A DNA stretch of 64,000 bases from Hansschlegelia beijingensis (GCF_014196425.1 NZ_JACIDR010000003.1:124001-188000); one strand, 5' to 3'; numbered from the stretch's first letter, positions 1 through 9,944 are shown. The notes: generated by a model from the sequence alone, not told the origin. Program-made: numbers and translations.

Positions 1-1199
1 CGCTCAACCTGCTGCAGGACTCCGACGGCGCGGTCCGCGAGAAGGCCGCCAAGGCGCTGTCCAAGACCTTCAGGGCCAATCTCCGCACCTTCACGCTGAT
101 CACCAACGTGCTCGCCAAGGACAAGGAGATCTCGGACCGCTGGCGGCATTTCGAGGACGTCGCCGACAGCCGGCATCTCGCCAACCGGGTCGAGCGCGAG
201 GTCGTCGACGCGCTGGTGTCGGCCGTCCAGGACGCCTATCCGCGCCTGTCGCACCGCTATTACAAGCTGAAGGCCAGGTGGTTCGGCATGGACGCGCTGA
301 ACTACTGGGACCGCAACGCGCCCCTGCCCACCGTGCCGAGCCGCGTGATCCCGTGGGACGAGGCGCAGAAGACGGTGCTGGACGCCTATGGCGGCTTCGC
401 GCCGCGCATGGCCGACATCGCGCGCCGCTTCTTCGACGAGCGCTGGATCGACGCGCCGAGCCGCCCCGGCAAGGCGCCGGGCGCCTTCGCGCATCCGACC
501 GTGCCGTCAGCGCATCCTTACGTGCTGCTGAACTATCTCGGCCGCCCGCGGGACGTGATGACGCTCGCCCATGAGCTCGGCCACGGCGTGCACCAGGTGC
601 TGGCCGCCCCCAACGGCGCGCTGATGGCCCCGACGCCGCTGACGCTCGCCGAGACCGCCTCGGTGTTCGGCGAGATGCTGACCTTCCGGGCCCTGCTCAA
701 GCAGACCACCGACCCGCTTCAGCGCAAGGCGATGCTCGCCGGCAAGGTCGAGGACATGCTGAACACGGTCGTGCGCCAGATCGCGTTCTACACCTTCGAG
801 CGGAAGGTCCATGAGGAGCGCCGGAAGGGCGAACTCACCGCCGAGCGGCTGAACGAGATCTGGATGGAGGTGCAGGCCGAGAGCCTCGGGCCGTCGATCC
901 GGCTCGGCGAGGGCTATGAGGTGTTCTGGACCTACATCCCGCACTTCATCCATTCGCCGTTCTACGTCTACGCCTATGCGTTCGGGGACTGCCTCGTGAA
1001 CTCGCTCTACGCGGTCTACGAGAACGCCTCGGACGGTTTCGCCGAGCGCTATTTCGCGCTGCTGTCGGCGGGCGGCACCAAGCATCATTCCGAGCTGCTC
1101 GCGCCCTTCGGGCTCGACGCCCGCGACCCGGCGTTCTGGCAGACCGGGCTCGGCCTGATCGAGCGCATGATCGGAGAACTCGAGGCCCTGGAGGGCTGA
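1..1199 (+). CDS. pepF: M3 family oligoendopeptidase (5' end outside window)
   Basis: Zinc metallopeptidase of the thimet/PepF family (M3), a cytoplasmic enzyme that cleaves oligopeptides. The reading frame is open from base 3, so the N-terminal part lies left of the window; the GTG at 108 is internal and not the real start. The zinc motif HELGH is encoded near 571-585 and is followed by the family's downstream glutamate region (LAETASVFGEMLTF). The C-terminal part, rich in aromatic residues with YVYAYAFGD, is typical of M3B peptidases. The stop is at 1197-1199. Family assignment is firm; the substrate is not known from sequence. Confidence 0.93.
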   Translation, partial: LNLLQDSDGAVREKAAKALSKTFRANLRTFTLITNVLAKDKEISDRWRHFEDVADSRHLANRVEREVVDALVSAVQDAYPRLSHRYYKLKARWFGMDALNYWDRNAPLPTVPSRVIPWDEAQKTVLDAYGGFAPRMADIARRFFDERWIDAPSRPGKAPGAFAHPTVPSAHPYVLLNYLGRPRDVMTLAHELGHGVHQVLAAPNGALMAPTPLTLAETASVFGEMLTFRALLKQTTDPLQRKAMLAGKVEDMLNTVVRQIAFYTFERKVHEERRKGELTAERLNEIWMEVQAESLGPSIRLGEGYEVFWTYIPHFIHSPFYVYAYAFGDCLVNSLYAVYENASDGFAERYFALLSAGGTKHHSELLAPFGLDARDPAFWQTGLGLIERMIGELEALEG

Positions 1200-1342
1200 A
1201 GCCCGCCTCCGGCGGCCCGCGACAAACCTCTGGCGCCGCGCATGTCGGCGCTTGACTGCGGCCTTTCCGCAATTCAGCCTGATTCGTTCACGAAGAATGA
1301 ATGGGGGCATGCGGGGGCAGGCAAGCATCGCGGGTTCGTCAC

Positions 1343-2293
1343 ATGATTGATCTCTATCAGACGGGCGGAACGCTCGCGCTCGTCGCAGGTCTCGCGGCTT
1401 CCGGCGGCGCCGTCGCGCAGGAGGCCGTGGACGCCGCGGCGTCCCCCGAGGCCGAGAAGCAGCAGGCGGTCGCGCTGGTCTCCGACGGCGTGCAGGTCAA
1501 GGCCGACGCCGATCCCTCCTGTCCCAAGATCTCCGTCGCGCCCCAGGCCGGCACGTTCCCGCCGCGCGACGACGCCTACAAGGCCACGCTGCAGGGCCTC
1601 GCGCGCGACTGCGCCAATCTGGGCGCGGAGACGATTCTCAAGGTCGCCGTGATCGGCGAGGGCGAGCGCGATTCGAAGAACGGGCCGAGCTGGTTCAACG
1701 CGCCGCTCAAGGTCTCGGTCAAGGACGCCGAGGGCCGCCCGGTCGAGACGCGCAAGATCAGGCTCAAGGTGAAGCTGCCGACCGGGATCCAGAGGGTCTC
1801 GTTCAACCACGTCGAGAGCGACGTCTCGCTGCCGCCGCCGCCGCCGGGCGGGTATCGCGACTGGATGGTGGTGGTGGGCTTCGATCCCGCCGGCCAGCCC
1901 GCCAAGAAGGAAGCCTCGAAGGCGGTGCGCAAGGCCGCGGTGAAGCGCGCGGTCAGGACGGCCCGCGCCGCCCCGCCGCCGCCGCCGCTTCCGCCCAGCG
2001 CCGGGGTCGGCACCGCCGGCGCCGCGCCGGTCCCGGCCGTGACCACGCGCGCCGCGCCGAGCGGCGACACCAACTTCACGCGGCTCGCCAGGGCCGCGGC
2101 GGAGCGCAAGGCGCAGGCGCGGACCCAGGCCCAGGCTCAGGCTCAGGCGGCGCAGCGGCAGCCGGCGCCGCAGGGGCCGAAGGCGGCCGTCGCCCAGCCG
2201 AGGCGTCAGGCCGCCGCGGCGCAGCCGGCGCCGGCTGCCCGCCAGCAGGTCGCCGCCAGGCCGACGCCGGTGCGGACCGCCCAGTCGAACTGA
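1343..2293 (+). CDS. Exported hypothetical protein with Pro/Ala/Gln-rich tail
   Basis: I do not recognise this family. The ATG at 1343 is preferred to an upstream GTG (1301) because it starts directly on a signal-peptide-like stretch ending in GGAVAQEA, so export to the periplasm is inferred. Residues 35-185 look like a folded domain with two cysteines (DPSCPK and ARDCAN), possibly a disulfide. The rest is low complexity: polyproline, then Ala/Arg/Gln runs including a short QA repeat near 2115-2150. It converges on the atp operon, and the terminator hairpin lies between them. Presence of a gene is likely; function is unknown. Confidence 0.7.
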   Translation: MIDLYQTGGTLALVAGLAASGGAVAQEAVDAAASPEAEKQQAVALVSDGVQVKADADPSCPKISVAPQAGTFPPRDDAYKATLQGLARDCANLGAETILKVAVIGEGERDSKNGPSWFNAPLKVSVKDAEGRPVETRKIRLKVKLPTGIQRVSFNHVESDVSLPPPPPGGYRDWMVVVGFDPAGQPAKKEASKAVRKAAVKRAVRTARAAPPPPPLPPSAGVGTAGAAPVPAVTTRAAPSGDTNFTRLARAAAERKAQARTQAQAQAQAAQRQPAPQGPKAAVAQPRRQAAAAQPAPAARQQVAARPTPVRTAQSN

Positions 2294-2320
2294 GCGGCCT
2301 CGGGCTTGAGCTCCGGGCAT

Positions 2321-2344
2321 GAAAAAGCCGCCCGGAGGCGGCTT
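2321..2344 (-). terminator. Rho-independent terminator of the F0 atp operon
   Basis: An 8-base perfect stem (AAGCCGCC / GGCGGCTT) with a 4-base loop lies just past the atpF stop. On the minus strand it is followed by five T residues, so it ends minus-strand transcription. It may also act on the converging plus-strand gene. Confidence 0.8.
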
Positions 2345-2369
2345 GATCAGAAGGTCGTTTCGATCCGCG

Positions 2370-2852
2370 TCAGTTGAGCTTCGTGCGAAGCTCGCTGACG
2401 CCGCGGTCGAACAGCTCGTCCGACAGGGGGCCCTTGGCCTGGCCGGCCAGCACGCGCTCGGCCGCCGACACCGCCGCCTCGGCCGCGGCGGCGCGAACCT
2501 CCGCGACGGCCTGGCTCTCCGCCAGAGCGATCTTCTGCTCCGCGGCCCGGGTCCGGCGGGCGACGAAGTCCTCCGCCTTCGCCTTCGCGTCGGCGGCGTA
2601 GAACTCGGCGTCCTTGCGGGCGTTGGCGACGATCGCCTCGGCCTCGCGCTCGGCCTCCTCGCGCTTGCGCTTGTAGTCCGACAGCAGGCGCTGGGCCTCC
2701 TCGCGGAGCGCCCGCGCCTCGTCGAGCTCGGCCTTGATCTTGGCCGAGCGGGCGTCGAGCGCGCCGAGGATCTTGGCCGGCGCGCCGACATAGACCAGCA
2801 GGCCGATGAAGATCAGGAAGGCGACTAGGACCCAGAGTTCTGCGCTGCCCAT
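2370..2852 (-). CDS. atpF: ATP synthase F0 subunit b
   Basis: Peripheral stalk subunit b of F-type ATP synthase, 160 residues. One N-terminal membrane segment (about residues 5-25, [17 protein letters not shown]) is followed by a long charged alanine/glutamate-rich helix typical of the stator dimer. It is the last gene of the operon, 11 bases after the b' gene, and the terminator follows. The presence of both b and b' genes is normal for alphaproteobacteria, where they form a heterodimer. Confidence 0.95.
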   Translation of the reverse strand: MGSAELWVLVAFLIFIGLLVYVGAPAKILGALDARSAKIKAELDEARALREEAQRLLSDYKRKREEAEREAEAIVANARKDAEFYAADAKAKAEDFVARRTRAAEQKIALAESQAVAEVRAAAAEAAVSAAERVLAGQAKGPLSDELFDRGVSELRTKLN

Positions 2853-2863
2853 GATGATCTCCG

Positions 2864-3475
2864 TCAGGCTGCGAGCGAGGCGTCGACCGCCTGCTCGATC
2901 TCGGGCTGCGCAGGCGCCTTGCCGGTGAGCCGCTCGACGATCGCCGCGCCGGCCTCGACCGCGATGCCGCGAACGTTGGACAGCGCCGCCGCCTTGCTCT
3001 CGGCGATCTGCCGGTCGGCGTCGGCGAGCTTCGCGTTCAGCTCGGCCTCGAGCTGCTGGCGCTTCTCCTCGGCGTCCCGGGCGATCCGCTCATGCATCTC
3101 GCCGGCGATGCGGCCGGCTTCCGCGCGGGCGGAGGCGAGCGCCTTCTCGTAGGACTCGATCGCGGCGTCAGTCTCGTTCTTCAGCCGGTTGGCCTCGGCG
3201 AGATCGGACGCGATGCGATCGGCGCGGCCCTCCAGGATGTTGCTGACGCGCGGCAGCGCGATCGACTTCATCAGCCACAGCAGCAGCCCGAAGAAGATCG
3301 CGAGCCACAGCAACTGGCCCGGGAAGGTGTTGGCGTCGAAGGGCGGGAACGCCGGGTCGTGCCCTGCGGCATGGGAGCCCGCCGTTTCCGTCCCGGCGAA
3401 AGTCGGTGTCGCCCCGTCGTGCGTCTGCTGGGCGAGCACGATCGTGTGGCCGCTTTGGCCCACGGTCTCGGTCAT
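2864..3475 (-). CDS. atpG: ATP synthase F0 subunit b'
   Basis: Second peripheral stalk subunit (b', named atpG or atpF' in alphaproteobacteria). The N-terminal 50-60 residues are a loose His/Thr/Gly-rich extension, followed by one membrane segment ([18 protein letters not shown]) and a long coiled helix. I chose the ATG at 3475 because GGAG sits 6 bases upstream; an in-frame ATG at 3487 lacks a ribosome site. It lies between atpE and atpF in the expected F0 order. Confidence 0.93.
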   Translation of the reverse strand: MTETVGQSGHTIVLAQQTHDGATPTFAGTETAGSHAAGHDPAFPPFDANTFPGQLLWLAIFFGLLLWLMKSIALPRVSNILEGRADRIASDLAEANRLKNETDAAIESYEKALASARAEAGRIAGEMHERIARDAEEKRQQLEAELNAKLADADRQIAESKAAALSNVRGIAVEAGAAIVERLTGKAPAQPEIEQAVDASLAA

Positions 3476-3535
3476 CGCGGTCTCCATAGGCTCGCGCGGG
3501 GCGTCGATCGCCCCGCGTCAAGCGTGTTCAGCTGA

Positions 3536-3763
3536 TCAGACGGCGAACAGCAGGAGGAGCGCGACGAGCAGCGAGAAGATGCCGAGCGCTTCCGTCACCG
3601 CGAAGCCGAAGATCAGGCGGGCGAACTGGCCGTCGGCGGCCGACGGGTTGCGCAGCGCGCCGGCGAGGTAGCTGGAGAAGATGTTCGCGACGCCGACGGC
3701 GGCGCCGCCCATGCCGAGGGTGGCGAGACCGGCGCCGATGTACTTGGCGGCTTCAGCTTCCAT
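3536..3763 (-). CDS. atpE: ATP synthase F0 subunit c
   Basis: Proteolipid c-ring subunit, 75 residues forming a two-helix hairpin. The glycine-rich first helix ([17 protein letters not shown]), the polar loop RNPSA and the proton-carrying acidic residue in helix 2 (Glu58, in AVTEALGIF) are all visible. Length and order in the operon are standard. Confidence 0.97.
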   Translation of the reverse strand: MEAEAAKYIGAGLATLGMGGAAVGVANIFSSYLAGALRNPSAADGQFARLIFGFAVTEALGIFSLLVALLLLFAV

Positions 3764-3817
3764 GACGAGAACTCCGATGGGGAAGGTGGGTTTCTGGGCG
3801 AGGGCGCAGCGGGCCGA

Positions 3818-4564
3818 TCAGTGGCCGGGGTGCAGCGCGTCGTTCAGGTACATGCAGGCGAGCAGCGTGAAGACGTAGGCCTGCAGGAAGGCGACGAGGA
3901 ACTCGAGCGCGGTGATGCCGACCGCGAGCGCCAGCGGCAGCACGCCGATGGCGAGGCCGAGCGCTCCGAGGCTGCCCGAGAGCATGGTGACGAAGCCGGC
4001 GAACACCTTCAGCGTGATGTGGCCCGCCAGCATGTTGGCGAACAGACGGACGCTGAGGCTGATCGGCCGCGACAGGAAGGAGATCACCTCGATCACCACC
4101 ACCAGCGGCAGGATCACGAGCGGCACGCCGTGCGGCACGAACAGCTTGAGGAAGGCCAGCCCGTGCTTGGCGAAGCCGTAGCCGATCACCGTCAGGATCA
4201 CCGCCAGCGCCAGCGCGAAGGTGACGATCAGCTGGCTCGCGACCGTGAACGTGTAGGGGATCATCCCGATCAGGTTCGAGATCAGGATGAACATGAACAG
4301 CGAGTAGACGAACGGGAAGAACCGCATGCCGTCGCGGCCGGACGTCTGGTGGATCGTCGTCGCGACGAACTCGTAGGAAAGCTCGGCGAGCGACTGCAGA
4401 CGGCCGGGAACCAGCGTGCGCGCGGAGGTGCCGAGAAGCAGGAAGCCGGTGATCGCGGCGACCGTCAGGCCCATATACAGGGCGGAATTGGTGAAGGCGA
4501 AGGTCCCGTCCCCGATGAGGGGGACGATCTGGAACTGGTGGATCGGATCACTCGCGCCGGCCAT
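3818..4564 (-). CDS. atpB: ATP synthase F0 subunit a
   Basis: Membrane subunit a of F0, 248 residues with about five to six membrane helices. It provides the proton half-channels next to the c ring. The essential arginine lies in the helix with [12 protein letters not shown], and the C-terminal helix has the conserved glutamine region ([15 protein letters not shown]). It is in the atpI-B-E-F'-F order, 54 bases upstream of atpE. Confidence 0.96.
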   Translation of the reverse strand: MAGASDPIHQFQIVPLIGDGTFAFTNSALYMGLTVAAITGFLLLGTSARTLVPGRLQSLAELSYEFVATTIHQTSGRDGMRFFPFVYSLFMFILISNLIGMIPYTFTVASQLIVTFALALAVILTVIGYGFAKHGLAFLKLFVPHGVPLVILPLVVVIEVISFLSRPISLSVRLFANMLAGHITLKVFAGFVTMLSGSLGALGLAIGVLPLALAVGITALEFLVAFLQAYVFTLLACMYLNDALHPGH

Positions 4565-4633
4565 CGTCCCTTTGCCCTGTCCCGGCGCTGTCGCGCCGCC
4601 TCGTCGTAAGCCCGCCGAAAGCGGGACGCCTCG

Positions 4634-4993
4634 TCAGTCGACGCGCGGTCCGGGCGTCATGCCCGCCGCGCGCATCACGTTCAACACGCCGGCGACGAAG
4701 CCGAGCAGCAGGAACACGATCAGTCCCCAGGGCGAGATGCCCAGGAACTGGTCGAAGCCCCAGCCGATCAGGCCGCCGGCCACAACCCCGGCGACGAACT
4801 CCGAGCTGAGCCGGAGCGCGTTCGCCACGCCGGCGCCCATGGACGCGCTGCGCCCCGCGGCATCGGCCTCGGCCTTCGTGTCGGTCTCGGAGCGCTGCTT
4901 CAGCTGCCTGTCGAGCCGATCGAGTCGGCTTGCCAGGTCGCCTTCGCCGGCGGGATCTGGTTGACCCGGTTTTCCGTCAGAGCTTTGCGTCAT
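4634..4993 (-). CDS. atpI: ATP synthase-associated protein AtpI
   Basis: Small membrane protein encoded first in F0 operons; AtpI proteins assist c-ring assembly. The protein has a charged N-terminal half and two membrane helices (about 65-110) around the conserved GWGFDQFLG segment. I chose the ATG at 4993; a GTG directly before it (4996) is an alternative. It is the promoter-proximal gene of the operon. Confidence 0.9.
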   Translation of the reverse strand: MTQSSDGKPGQPDPAGEGDLASRLDRLDRQLKQRSETDTKAEADAAGRSASMGAGVANALRLSSEFVAGVVAGGLIGWGFDQFLGISPWGLIVFLLLGFVAGVLNVMRAAGMTPGPRVD

Positions 4994-5049
4994 CACGCGG
5001 CAGCCTCGCCGGACACCCGGAGCGGCCGACCCCCCCGAAAACCGCCGGC

Positions 5050-5078
5050 ACCCTATTTTTTCGTCCTAACCCTGTCAA
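5050..5078 (-). promoter_or_regulatory. Sigma-70-type promoter of the atp operon
   Basis: Reading the minus strand, TTGACA (5078-5073) is followed by exactly 17 bases and TAGGGT (5055-5050), a consensus -35 and an acceptable -10, about 55 bases upstream of atpI. No other gene on this strand lies between, so it most likely drives atpI-B-E-F'-F. Confidence 0.7.
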
Positions 5079-5172
5079 GGTTCCGCCGCAAAGATGTAAA
5101 TCACTGATTCACAAAAGAAATCAGCTTCTGAGCCGGCGTTCTTCCCAAGGCTTCGTCTTCACCTCGGCGCGA

Positions 5173-8100
5173 CTACACGGCCTCGGCGAGTTCGGCCGCC
5201 GTCTGCAGATCGACGGACACGAGCTGGCTGACGCCGCGCTCCGCCATGGTGACGCCGAGCAGGCGGTCCATCCGCGCCATGGTGAGGGGATTGTGGGTGA
5301 CGACCAGGAACCGTGTGGTCGTCGCCCGCGACATCTCTTCGAGCAGGCCGCAGAATCGGTCGACATTGGCGTCGTCGAGCGGCGCGTCGACCTCGTCGAG
5401 CACGCAGACCGGGGCGGGATTCGTCAGGAAGACCGCGAACACCAGCGCGAGCGCCGTCAGCGCCTGTTCGCCGCCCGACAGCAGCGAGAGCGTCTGAGGC
5501 TTCTTGCCCGGCGGCCGCGCGATCACCTCGAGCCCGGCCTCCAGCGGATCGTCCGATTCGACCAGTTCGAGCTGCGCCTCGCCGCCCTCGAACAGCTTGG
5601 TGAACAGCTCGCGGAAATGCGCGTCGACCCGCTCGAAGGCGGCGAGCAGGCGGGTGCGCCCCTCCTGGTTCAGCGAACGGACCGCGGCCCGCAGGCGCGC
5701 GATCGCCTCGGTCAGATCCGCCTGTTCGGCCGACAGGGTCTGGTGGCTCGCCTCGGCCTCCGCGAGGTCCTCCTCGGCGCGCAGATTGACCGGCCCGAGG
5801 CGCTCGCGCGCCGCGGTGGCGCGGGAGAGGCGCTCGTCGGCGGACTGCACGGTTTCGCGTGGCGCGGCCGCGAGGCTCTCGGCGAGCTCGCCCGGCGTCA
5901 GACCGCGCGCCTCCATGATTCGCGCAGCGGCGGCGGCCTGCTTCTCCCGCGCGGCCTCGAGCTTCGCGCCGGCGCGTGCGGTCGCCTCGCGCGCTTCCGA
6001 GAGCCGGTCGAGCGCCGCGCGGGCCGCACGGTCCGCCTCTCGATGCGCCGTCTCGGCCGCCGCGAGCGCGTCGCCCGCAGCCTTCGCGCGCGCCTCCGCC
6101 TCCTGCAGCGCGGCGCGCAGCCTGACGCGGGCTTCGGCGATCTCGTCCGGCCGGCTCTCCAGCCCGGCCCGCTCGGTTGCGGTCTCGCTCCTGCGGGCCG
6201 CCAGCGCCGCGAGCCGGTCGGCCGCGCCTGCGCTGCGGCTCGTCCAGGAGGCGAGCTCCGCCTCGAGCTCCTTGCGGCGCGACTCGCGACGGCGCTGCTC
6301 GGCGGCCTGCGCCTCGACGGCGGCGCGCGCCCGCGCCGCCTCCCGGCGCGCCTCGTCGACCGCGGCCCTGAGCCCGGCGAGGTCGTCCGCGCCTCCTCCG
6401 GCGGGCAGCGCGGCGAGCGCCTCGCCGGCCGCGCGGGCCGCCTCGCGCGCCTCCGCGAGCTGCGCCGCCACGCGGGCGCCGGCCTCCTCGACCGCCGATC
6501 GGCGCGCCGCGACCTTGCCGGCGGCGCGCTCGGCCGCCGCGTGCGCCTCGCGGGCGGCGTCGGCGGCCGAACGCGCGGCCTTGGCGGCCTCCCGGGCGGA
6601 GCGCTCGAAATTCGCCGCCATGCCGGCCCGGCGCCGCGCCTCGTCGGCCTCGGCGCGCAGCCGCTCGGCCTCGGCCCGGGCGGCCTCCGCGATGCGCTCG
6701 ACCTCGCCGAGGCGGTTCTTCTCCTGGAGCCGGCGCGCGGCCGGCGTCGGGGCTTCGGCCGCCAGCGTCAGCCCGTCCCAGCGCCACAGATCGCCTTCAC
6801 GGCTGACGAGCCGCTGGCCCGCCGCGAGCCGCGGCTGGAGCCGGGCGCCGTCCGCGCGCGCGACGACGCCGACCTGCGCGAGCGCGCGGGCGAGCTCCGC
6901 CGGCGCCGCGACATGCCCGGCGAGCGGCTCGACGCCTTCCGGCAGGGCGGGGTCGCCTTCCGCCGGCAGCGCCCGCCACCGCGCCGGGGCGGCGGCGTCG
7001 ATGGAGGCTTCGAGATCGTCGCCGAGCGCCGCCCCGAGGGCGGCCTCGTAGCCGGGCGAGACCGTAAGCAGGTCGACGACCGGCGCGAAGGCGCGCGCCG
7101 AATCGGCGGCGAGCAGTTTGCGCAGCGTGCGCGCCTCGGTCTGGGCGCGGTCGGCGCGGCCGGCCGCCTGCGCCGCGGGTCCACGAGCGGCGCTTTCCTG
7201 CGCGCGCGCCGACGCGTGCGCGGCCTCCGCGGCCTCGACCGATTTCTCGGCCTCGACCATCCGGGCCTTCGCGGCTTCGGCGCGGGCGGCGAGCTCGCCG
7301 ACGTCGCCCTCCCGTCCGGCCTCGGCGGCGAGGCGCTGCTTCTCCTGCTCGAGCTCGGCGGCTTCGCGCGACAGGTTGGCGGCGCGCCGCTCGGCCTCGT
7401 CGCGCCGGCGCTCGGCGTCGCGACGTTCGGCGGCGCGTCTCGCCGCCGCCTCGGTCGCGGCCGACAGCGCGGCCTCCGCCTCCGCGACCCTGCGTTCGGC
7501 CTGCGCCAGCGCCGCGCGGCCTTCGGCCTCGTCCTCGACCGAGGTCTGGCGCCCGAGCTCGCGCAGCCCCTGCTCGGCGCGCGCCAGGGATGCGGCGGCG
7601 TCGGCGGCGAGCGCCTCCTCGCGGGCGAGATCGCCCTCGATCTGGGTGAGCCGCGCGGCGAGCTCCGCGAGGCGGGCGCGGGCGCGGGCCTCCTCGCCTT
7701 CGAGCTGGCCGGCCTCCTGCGTCAGACGGCGGAGCGCCGCCTCGGCCTCGGCTGCGGCGGTCCGGGCGGGCGCCAGCGCATGCGCCGCGACGCCTTCGGC
7801 GCGCGCCGCCTCGCCCTGCGCGCGCATCGCCTCGGCGACGAGCGCGGTCGCGGCGCCCTCCGCGGCCTCCGCCTCGGCGGCCCCGGCCGCGGCCTGCTCG
7901 TGGCGGAGCAGCAGCGACATGGCCTCGGCGGCCAGAATCTCCTCGGTCAGCTGCCGGTAGCGCTGGGCCCCGCGGGCCTGACGCCGCAGCGTCTCGGCGC
8001 GCGACGACAGCTGGCCCAGCACGTCCTCGACGCGCGACAGGTTCTGCTCGGCGGCCTCGAGCCTGCCCTCGGCCTCGCGGCGGCGGGCGTGGAGGCCCGA

Positions 8101-8610
8101 GACGCCGGCGGCCTCCTCGAGGATGCGCCGGCGCTGCTCGGGCCGCGCATTGATGATCTCGCCGACGCGGCCCTGTCCGACGAGCGCGGGCGAGCGGGCG
8201 CCCGACGAGGCGTCGGCGAACAGCAGCTGCACGTCGCGGGCGCGCGCCTCGCGGCCGTTGATCCGGTAGGTCGAGCCGAGGCCGCGCGAGATCTTGCGGC
8301 TGACCTCGATCTCCGCCGCCTGGTTGAACGGCTCCGGCGCGAGCCGGGCGGAATTGTCGAGGGTGAGGATGACTTCGGCGTGGTTGCGCGCCGGCCGGCC
8401 GCCGCTGCCGGCGAAGATCACGTCCTCCATGCCGGAGCCGCGCAGGGATTTGAACGAGCTTTCGCCCATCACCCAGCGCAGCGCTTCGAGCAGGTTGGAC
8501 TTGCCGCAGCCGTTCGGGCCGACGACGCCGGTCAGCCCCGGCTCGATCGGCGCCTCGGTCGCGTCCACGAAGGTCTTGAAGCCCGCGAGGCGCAGCCGCG
8601 TGAAGTTCAT
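5173..8610 (-). CDS. smc: Chromosome segregation ATPase SMC
   Basis: Structural maintenance of chromosomes protein, 1145 residues. The Walker A motif GPNGCGKSN is near residue 32. Two long Ala/Glu/Arg coiled-coil arms flank a hinge domain around residues 500-640. The C-terminal head carries the ABC signature LSGGEQ and Walker B VCVLDEVDAPLD. It organises newly replicated DNA together with ScpAB, which are not in the window. It lies downstream of dsbA (42-base gap) in a conserved rhizobial order with dciA and mutY. The arms' extreme Ala/Glu bias creates long antisense open frames that are not genes. Confidence 0.97.
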   Translation of the reverse strand: MNFTRLRLAGFKTFVDATEAPIEPGLTGVVGPNGCGKSNLLEALRWVMGESSFKSLRGSGMEDVIFAGSGGRPARNHAEVILTLDNSARLAPEPFNQAAEIEVSRKISRGLGSTYRINGREARARDVQLLFADASSGARSPALVGQGRVGEIINARPEQRRRILEEAAGVSGLHARRREAEGRLEAAEQNLSRVEDVLGQLSSRAETLRRQARGAQRYRQLTEEILAAEAMSLLLRHEQAAAGAAEAEAAEGAATALVAEAMRAQGEAARAEGVAAHALAPARTAAAEAEAALRRLTQEAGQLEGEEARARARLAELAARLTQIEGDLAREEALAADAAASLARAEQGLRELGRQTSVEDEAEGRAALAQAERRVAEAEAALSAATEAAARRAAERRDAERRRDEAERRAANLSREAAELEQEKQRLAAEAGREGDVGELAARAEAAKARMVEAEKSVEAAEAAHASARAQESAARGPAAQAAGRADRAQTEARTLRKLLAADSARAFAPVVDLLTVSPGYEAALGAALGDDLEASIDAAAPARWRALPAEGDPALPEGVEPLAGHVAAPAELARALAQVGVVARADGARLQPRLAAGQRLVSREGDLWRWDGLTLAAEAPTPAARRLQEKNRLGEVERIAEAARAEAERLRAEADEARRRAGMAANFERSAREAAKAARSAADAAREAHAAAERAAGKVAARRSAVEEAGARVAAQLAEAREAARAAGEALAALPAGGGADDLAGLRAAVDEARREAARARAAVEAQAAEQRRRESRRKELEAELASWTSRSAGAADRLAALAARRSETATERAGLESRPDEIAEARVRLRAALQEAEARAKAAGDALAAAETAHREADRAARAALDRLSEAREATARAGAKLEAAREKQAAAAARIMEARGLTPGELAESLAAAPRETVQSADERLSRATAARERLGPVNLRAEEDLAEAEASHQTLSAEQADLTEAIARLRAAVRSLNQEGRTRLLAAFERVDAHFRELFTKLFEGGEAQLELVESDDPLEAGLEVIARPPGKKPQTLSLLSGGEQALTALALVFAVFLTNPAPVCVLDEVDAPLDDANVDRFCGLLEEMSRATTTRFLVVTHNPLTMARMDRLLGVTMAERGVSQLVSVDLQTAAELAEAV

Positions 8611-8652
8611 GACCCGCGCGCTCCGCTGCGCGCGTCAGTCAGACCGGCCCGA

Positions 8653-9318
8653 TCAGGCCTTGTCGAGAAGCGGCTGAAGGATCTTGTCCAGGTCGGCAAT
8701 CTCGATCGCCCCGCGATAGACCTTGCCGTTGATGAAGAAGGTGGGGGTCGAGTTCACCCCGAACTTCTCGACGCCGCGCTGACGCACCGCATTCACACCG
8801 TCGAGCAGCTCCTGATTCGTCAAGCAGGCCTGGAAGCTCTCCTGTGTGAAACCGAGCTGCTTCGAGAGGTTCTGCAGGGCTTCGACCGGCTTCTCCGCAT
8901 AGGCCCACTGGCGCTGCTCGCGGAACATCAGCTCGACGACGGGGAAGAATTTGTCGTCCCCGGCGCAGCGGGCGAGCATGAAGCCGGCGGCGGCGAGCGG
9001 GTCGAGCGGGAACTCGCGGAGGATGAAGCGCACCTTGCCGGTGTCGATGTATTTCTCCTTCAGCGCCGGATAGGTGTTGGCCGCGAAATGCGCGCAGTGG
9101 CCGCAGGTCAGCGAGGCGTATTCGATGATCGTGACCGGCGCGTCGGCCTTGCCTTCCGACTTGTCGCCGAGCGGGCCGGCGACGAGAAGCTCCTGCTGGT
9201 CGGCCTCCTGCGCGGCCGCCTGAGAGAGGAAGCCGAAGCGCGGCGCAAGCGACAGCGCTGCGAAGCCTGCGGCCGCAAGGGCGGCGGTCTCGAGAAGGCG
9301 GCGTCGGGTCAGCGTCAC
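8653..9318 (-). CDS. Tat-exported DsbA-family thiol oxidoreductase
   Basis: Periplasmic thioredoxin-fold oxidoreductase of the DsbA/Com1 group. The start is GTG at 9318, with AAGGA 8 bases upstream; it begins VTLTRRRLLETAAL, a twin-arginine signal followed by a hydrophobic run and an AAAQEA cleavage-like site. The active site is CGHC (TCGHCAHFAANTYP), and the cis-Pro region STPTFFING is present near the C-terminus. A Tat rather than Sec signal is a noteworthy but known trait of this subgroup. A longer frame reaching 9396 is rejected as a start because it lacks a ribosome site. Confidence 0.88.
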   Translation of the reverse strand: MTLTRRRLLETAALAAAGFAALSLAPRFGFLSQAAAQEADQQELLVAGPLGDKSEGKADAPVTIIEYASLTCGHCAHFAANTYPALKEKYIDTGKVRFILREFPLDPLAAAGFMLARCAGDDKFFPVVELMFREQRQWAYAEKPVEALQNLSKQLGFTQESFQACLTNQELLDGVNAVRQRGVEKFGVNSTPTFFINGKVYRGAIEIADLDKILQPLLDKA

Positions 9319-9437
9319 GGGCGGATCCTTTATGGGCCACTTTGCGTGGTCTGGACGATCTGCGCGCAAAGTCGCGGCAAGCTCAACTATTCGCAAGGAG
9401 AATGTGGCGGCAGCAAGAAACTGCGCCGCGCGGGCCG

Positions 9438-9944
9438 CTAGCGCCCGCGGCTGCGCGCCCTGGCGAGCGCGGCCATTCCGAGCCGGTCGAGCGCGGCCGC
9501 GAGGCCCTCCTCCTCGACCCGGGCGGTGGCGGAGCGCACGCGCGCGGCCTCGGCCTCGGTCGGCGGGGGCGGCGGCGCGGGCGGCCGGTGCGGCTTGCGG
9601 AACGGCGCGGCGGACCCCTGCCGGAGCTTCACCGAACCGACGCAGGCCCAGCCGAGATGCGCGTTGACGCGCTCCAGGATCTCCGGGACGCGGTGCTGGA
9701 TCTCGAGCGCGAACGCGCCCTCGACCCTGAGATGCAGCGTGGACTGCGCAGGCGCGGCGTCCGGCCCCTGCGGGCGCGGGGCCGCGAGCTTGAGCGGCGT
9801 CGCGCGCGCCGCGATGTCCGGCCCGGCGATCGTCGCCCAGCGCGCCATGATCTCCGCGCCCGCAAAGCCCTGCTTGGCGGCGGCGGGCCCGAGCGCCTGC
9901 GGCAGCAGATCGGCGAGCAGCTTGGCGCGGGACGGCTTGAGCAT
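9438..9944 (-). CDS. dciA: DciA-like DUF721 protein, predicted helicase-associated replication factor
   Basis: DUF721 protein of 168 residues. The N-terminal half (MLKPSRAKLLADLLP through WATIAGPDIAARATP) matches the DUF721 domain with the family Trp and the L-x-V region LHLRVEGAFALEIQHRVPEIL. The C-terminal part is proline-rich and then helical. DciA proteins bind and help load the replicative helicase DnaB in bacteria lacking DnaC. It is divergent from mutY with 48 bases between starts. The start ATG at 9944 fits family length. Confidence 0.82.
   Translation of the reverse strand: MLKPSRAKLLADLLPQALGPAAAKQGFAGAEIMARWATIAGPDIAARATPLKLAAPRPQGPDAAPAQSTLHLRVEGAFALEIQHRVPEILERVNAHLGWACVGSVKLRQGSAAPFRKPHRPPAPPPPPTEAEAARVRSATARVEEEGLAAALDRLGMAALARARSRGR

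Noticed and set aside
4930-9441. Very long plus-strand open frame antisense to smc and dsbA
   Set aside because: It is the mirror of the Ala/Glu/Arg-rich coiled coil of SMC in a high-GC genome; its product is Arg/Gly/Leu-rich without any domain, and the opposite strand has unambiguous smc motifs.
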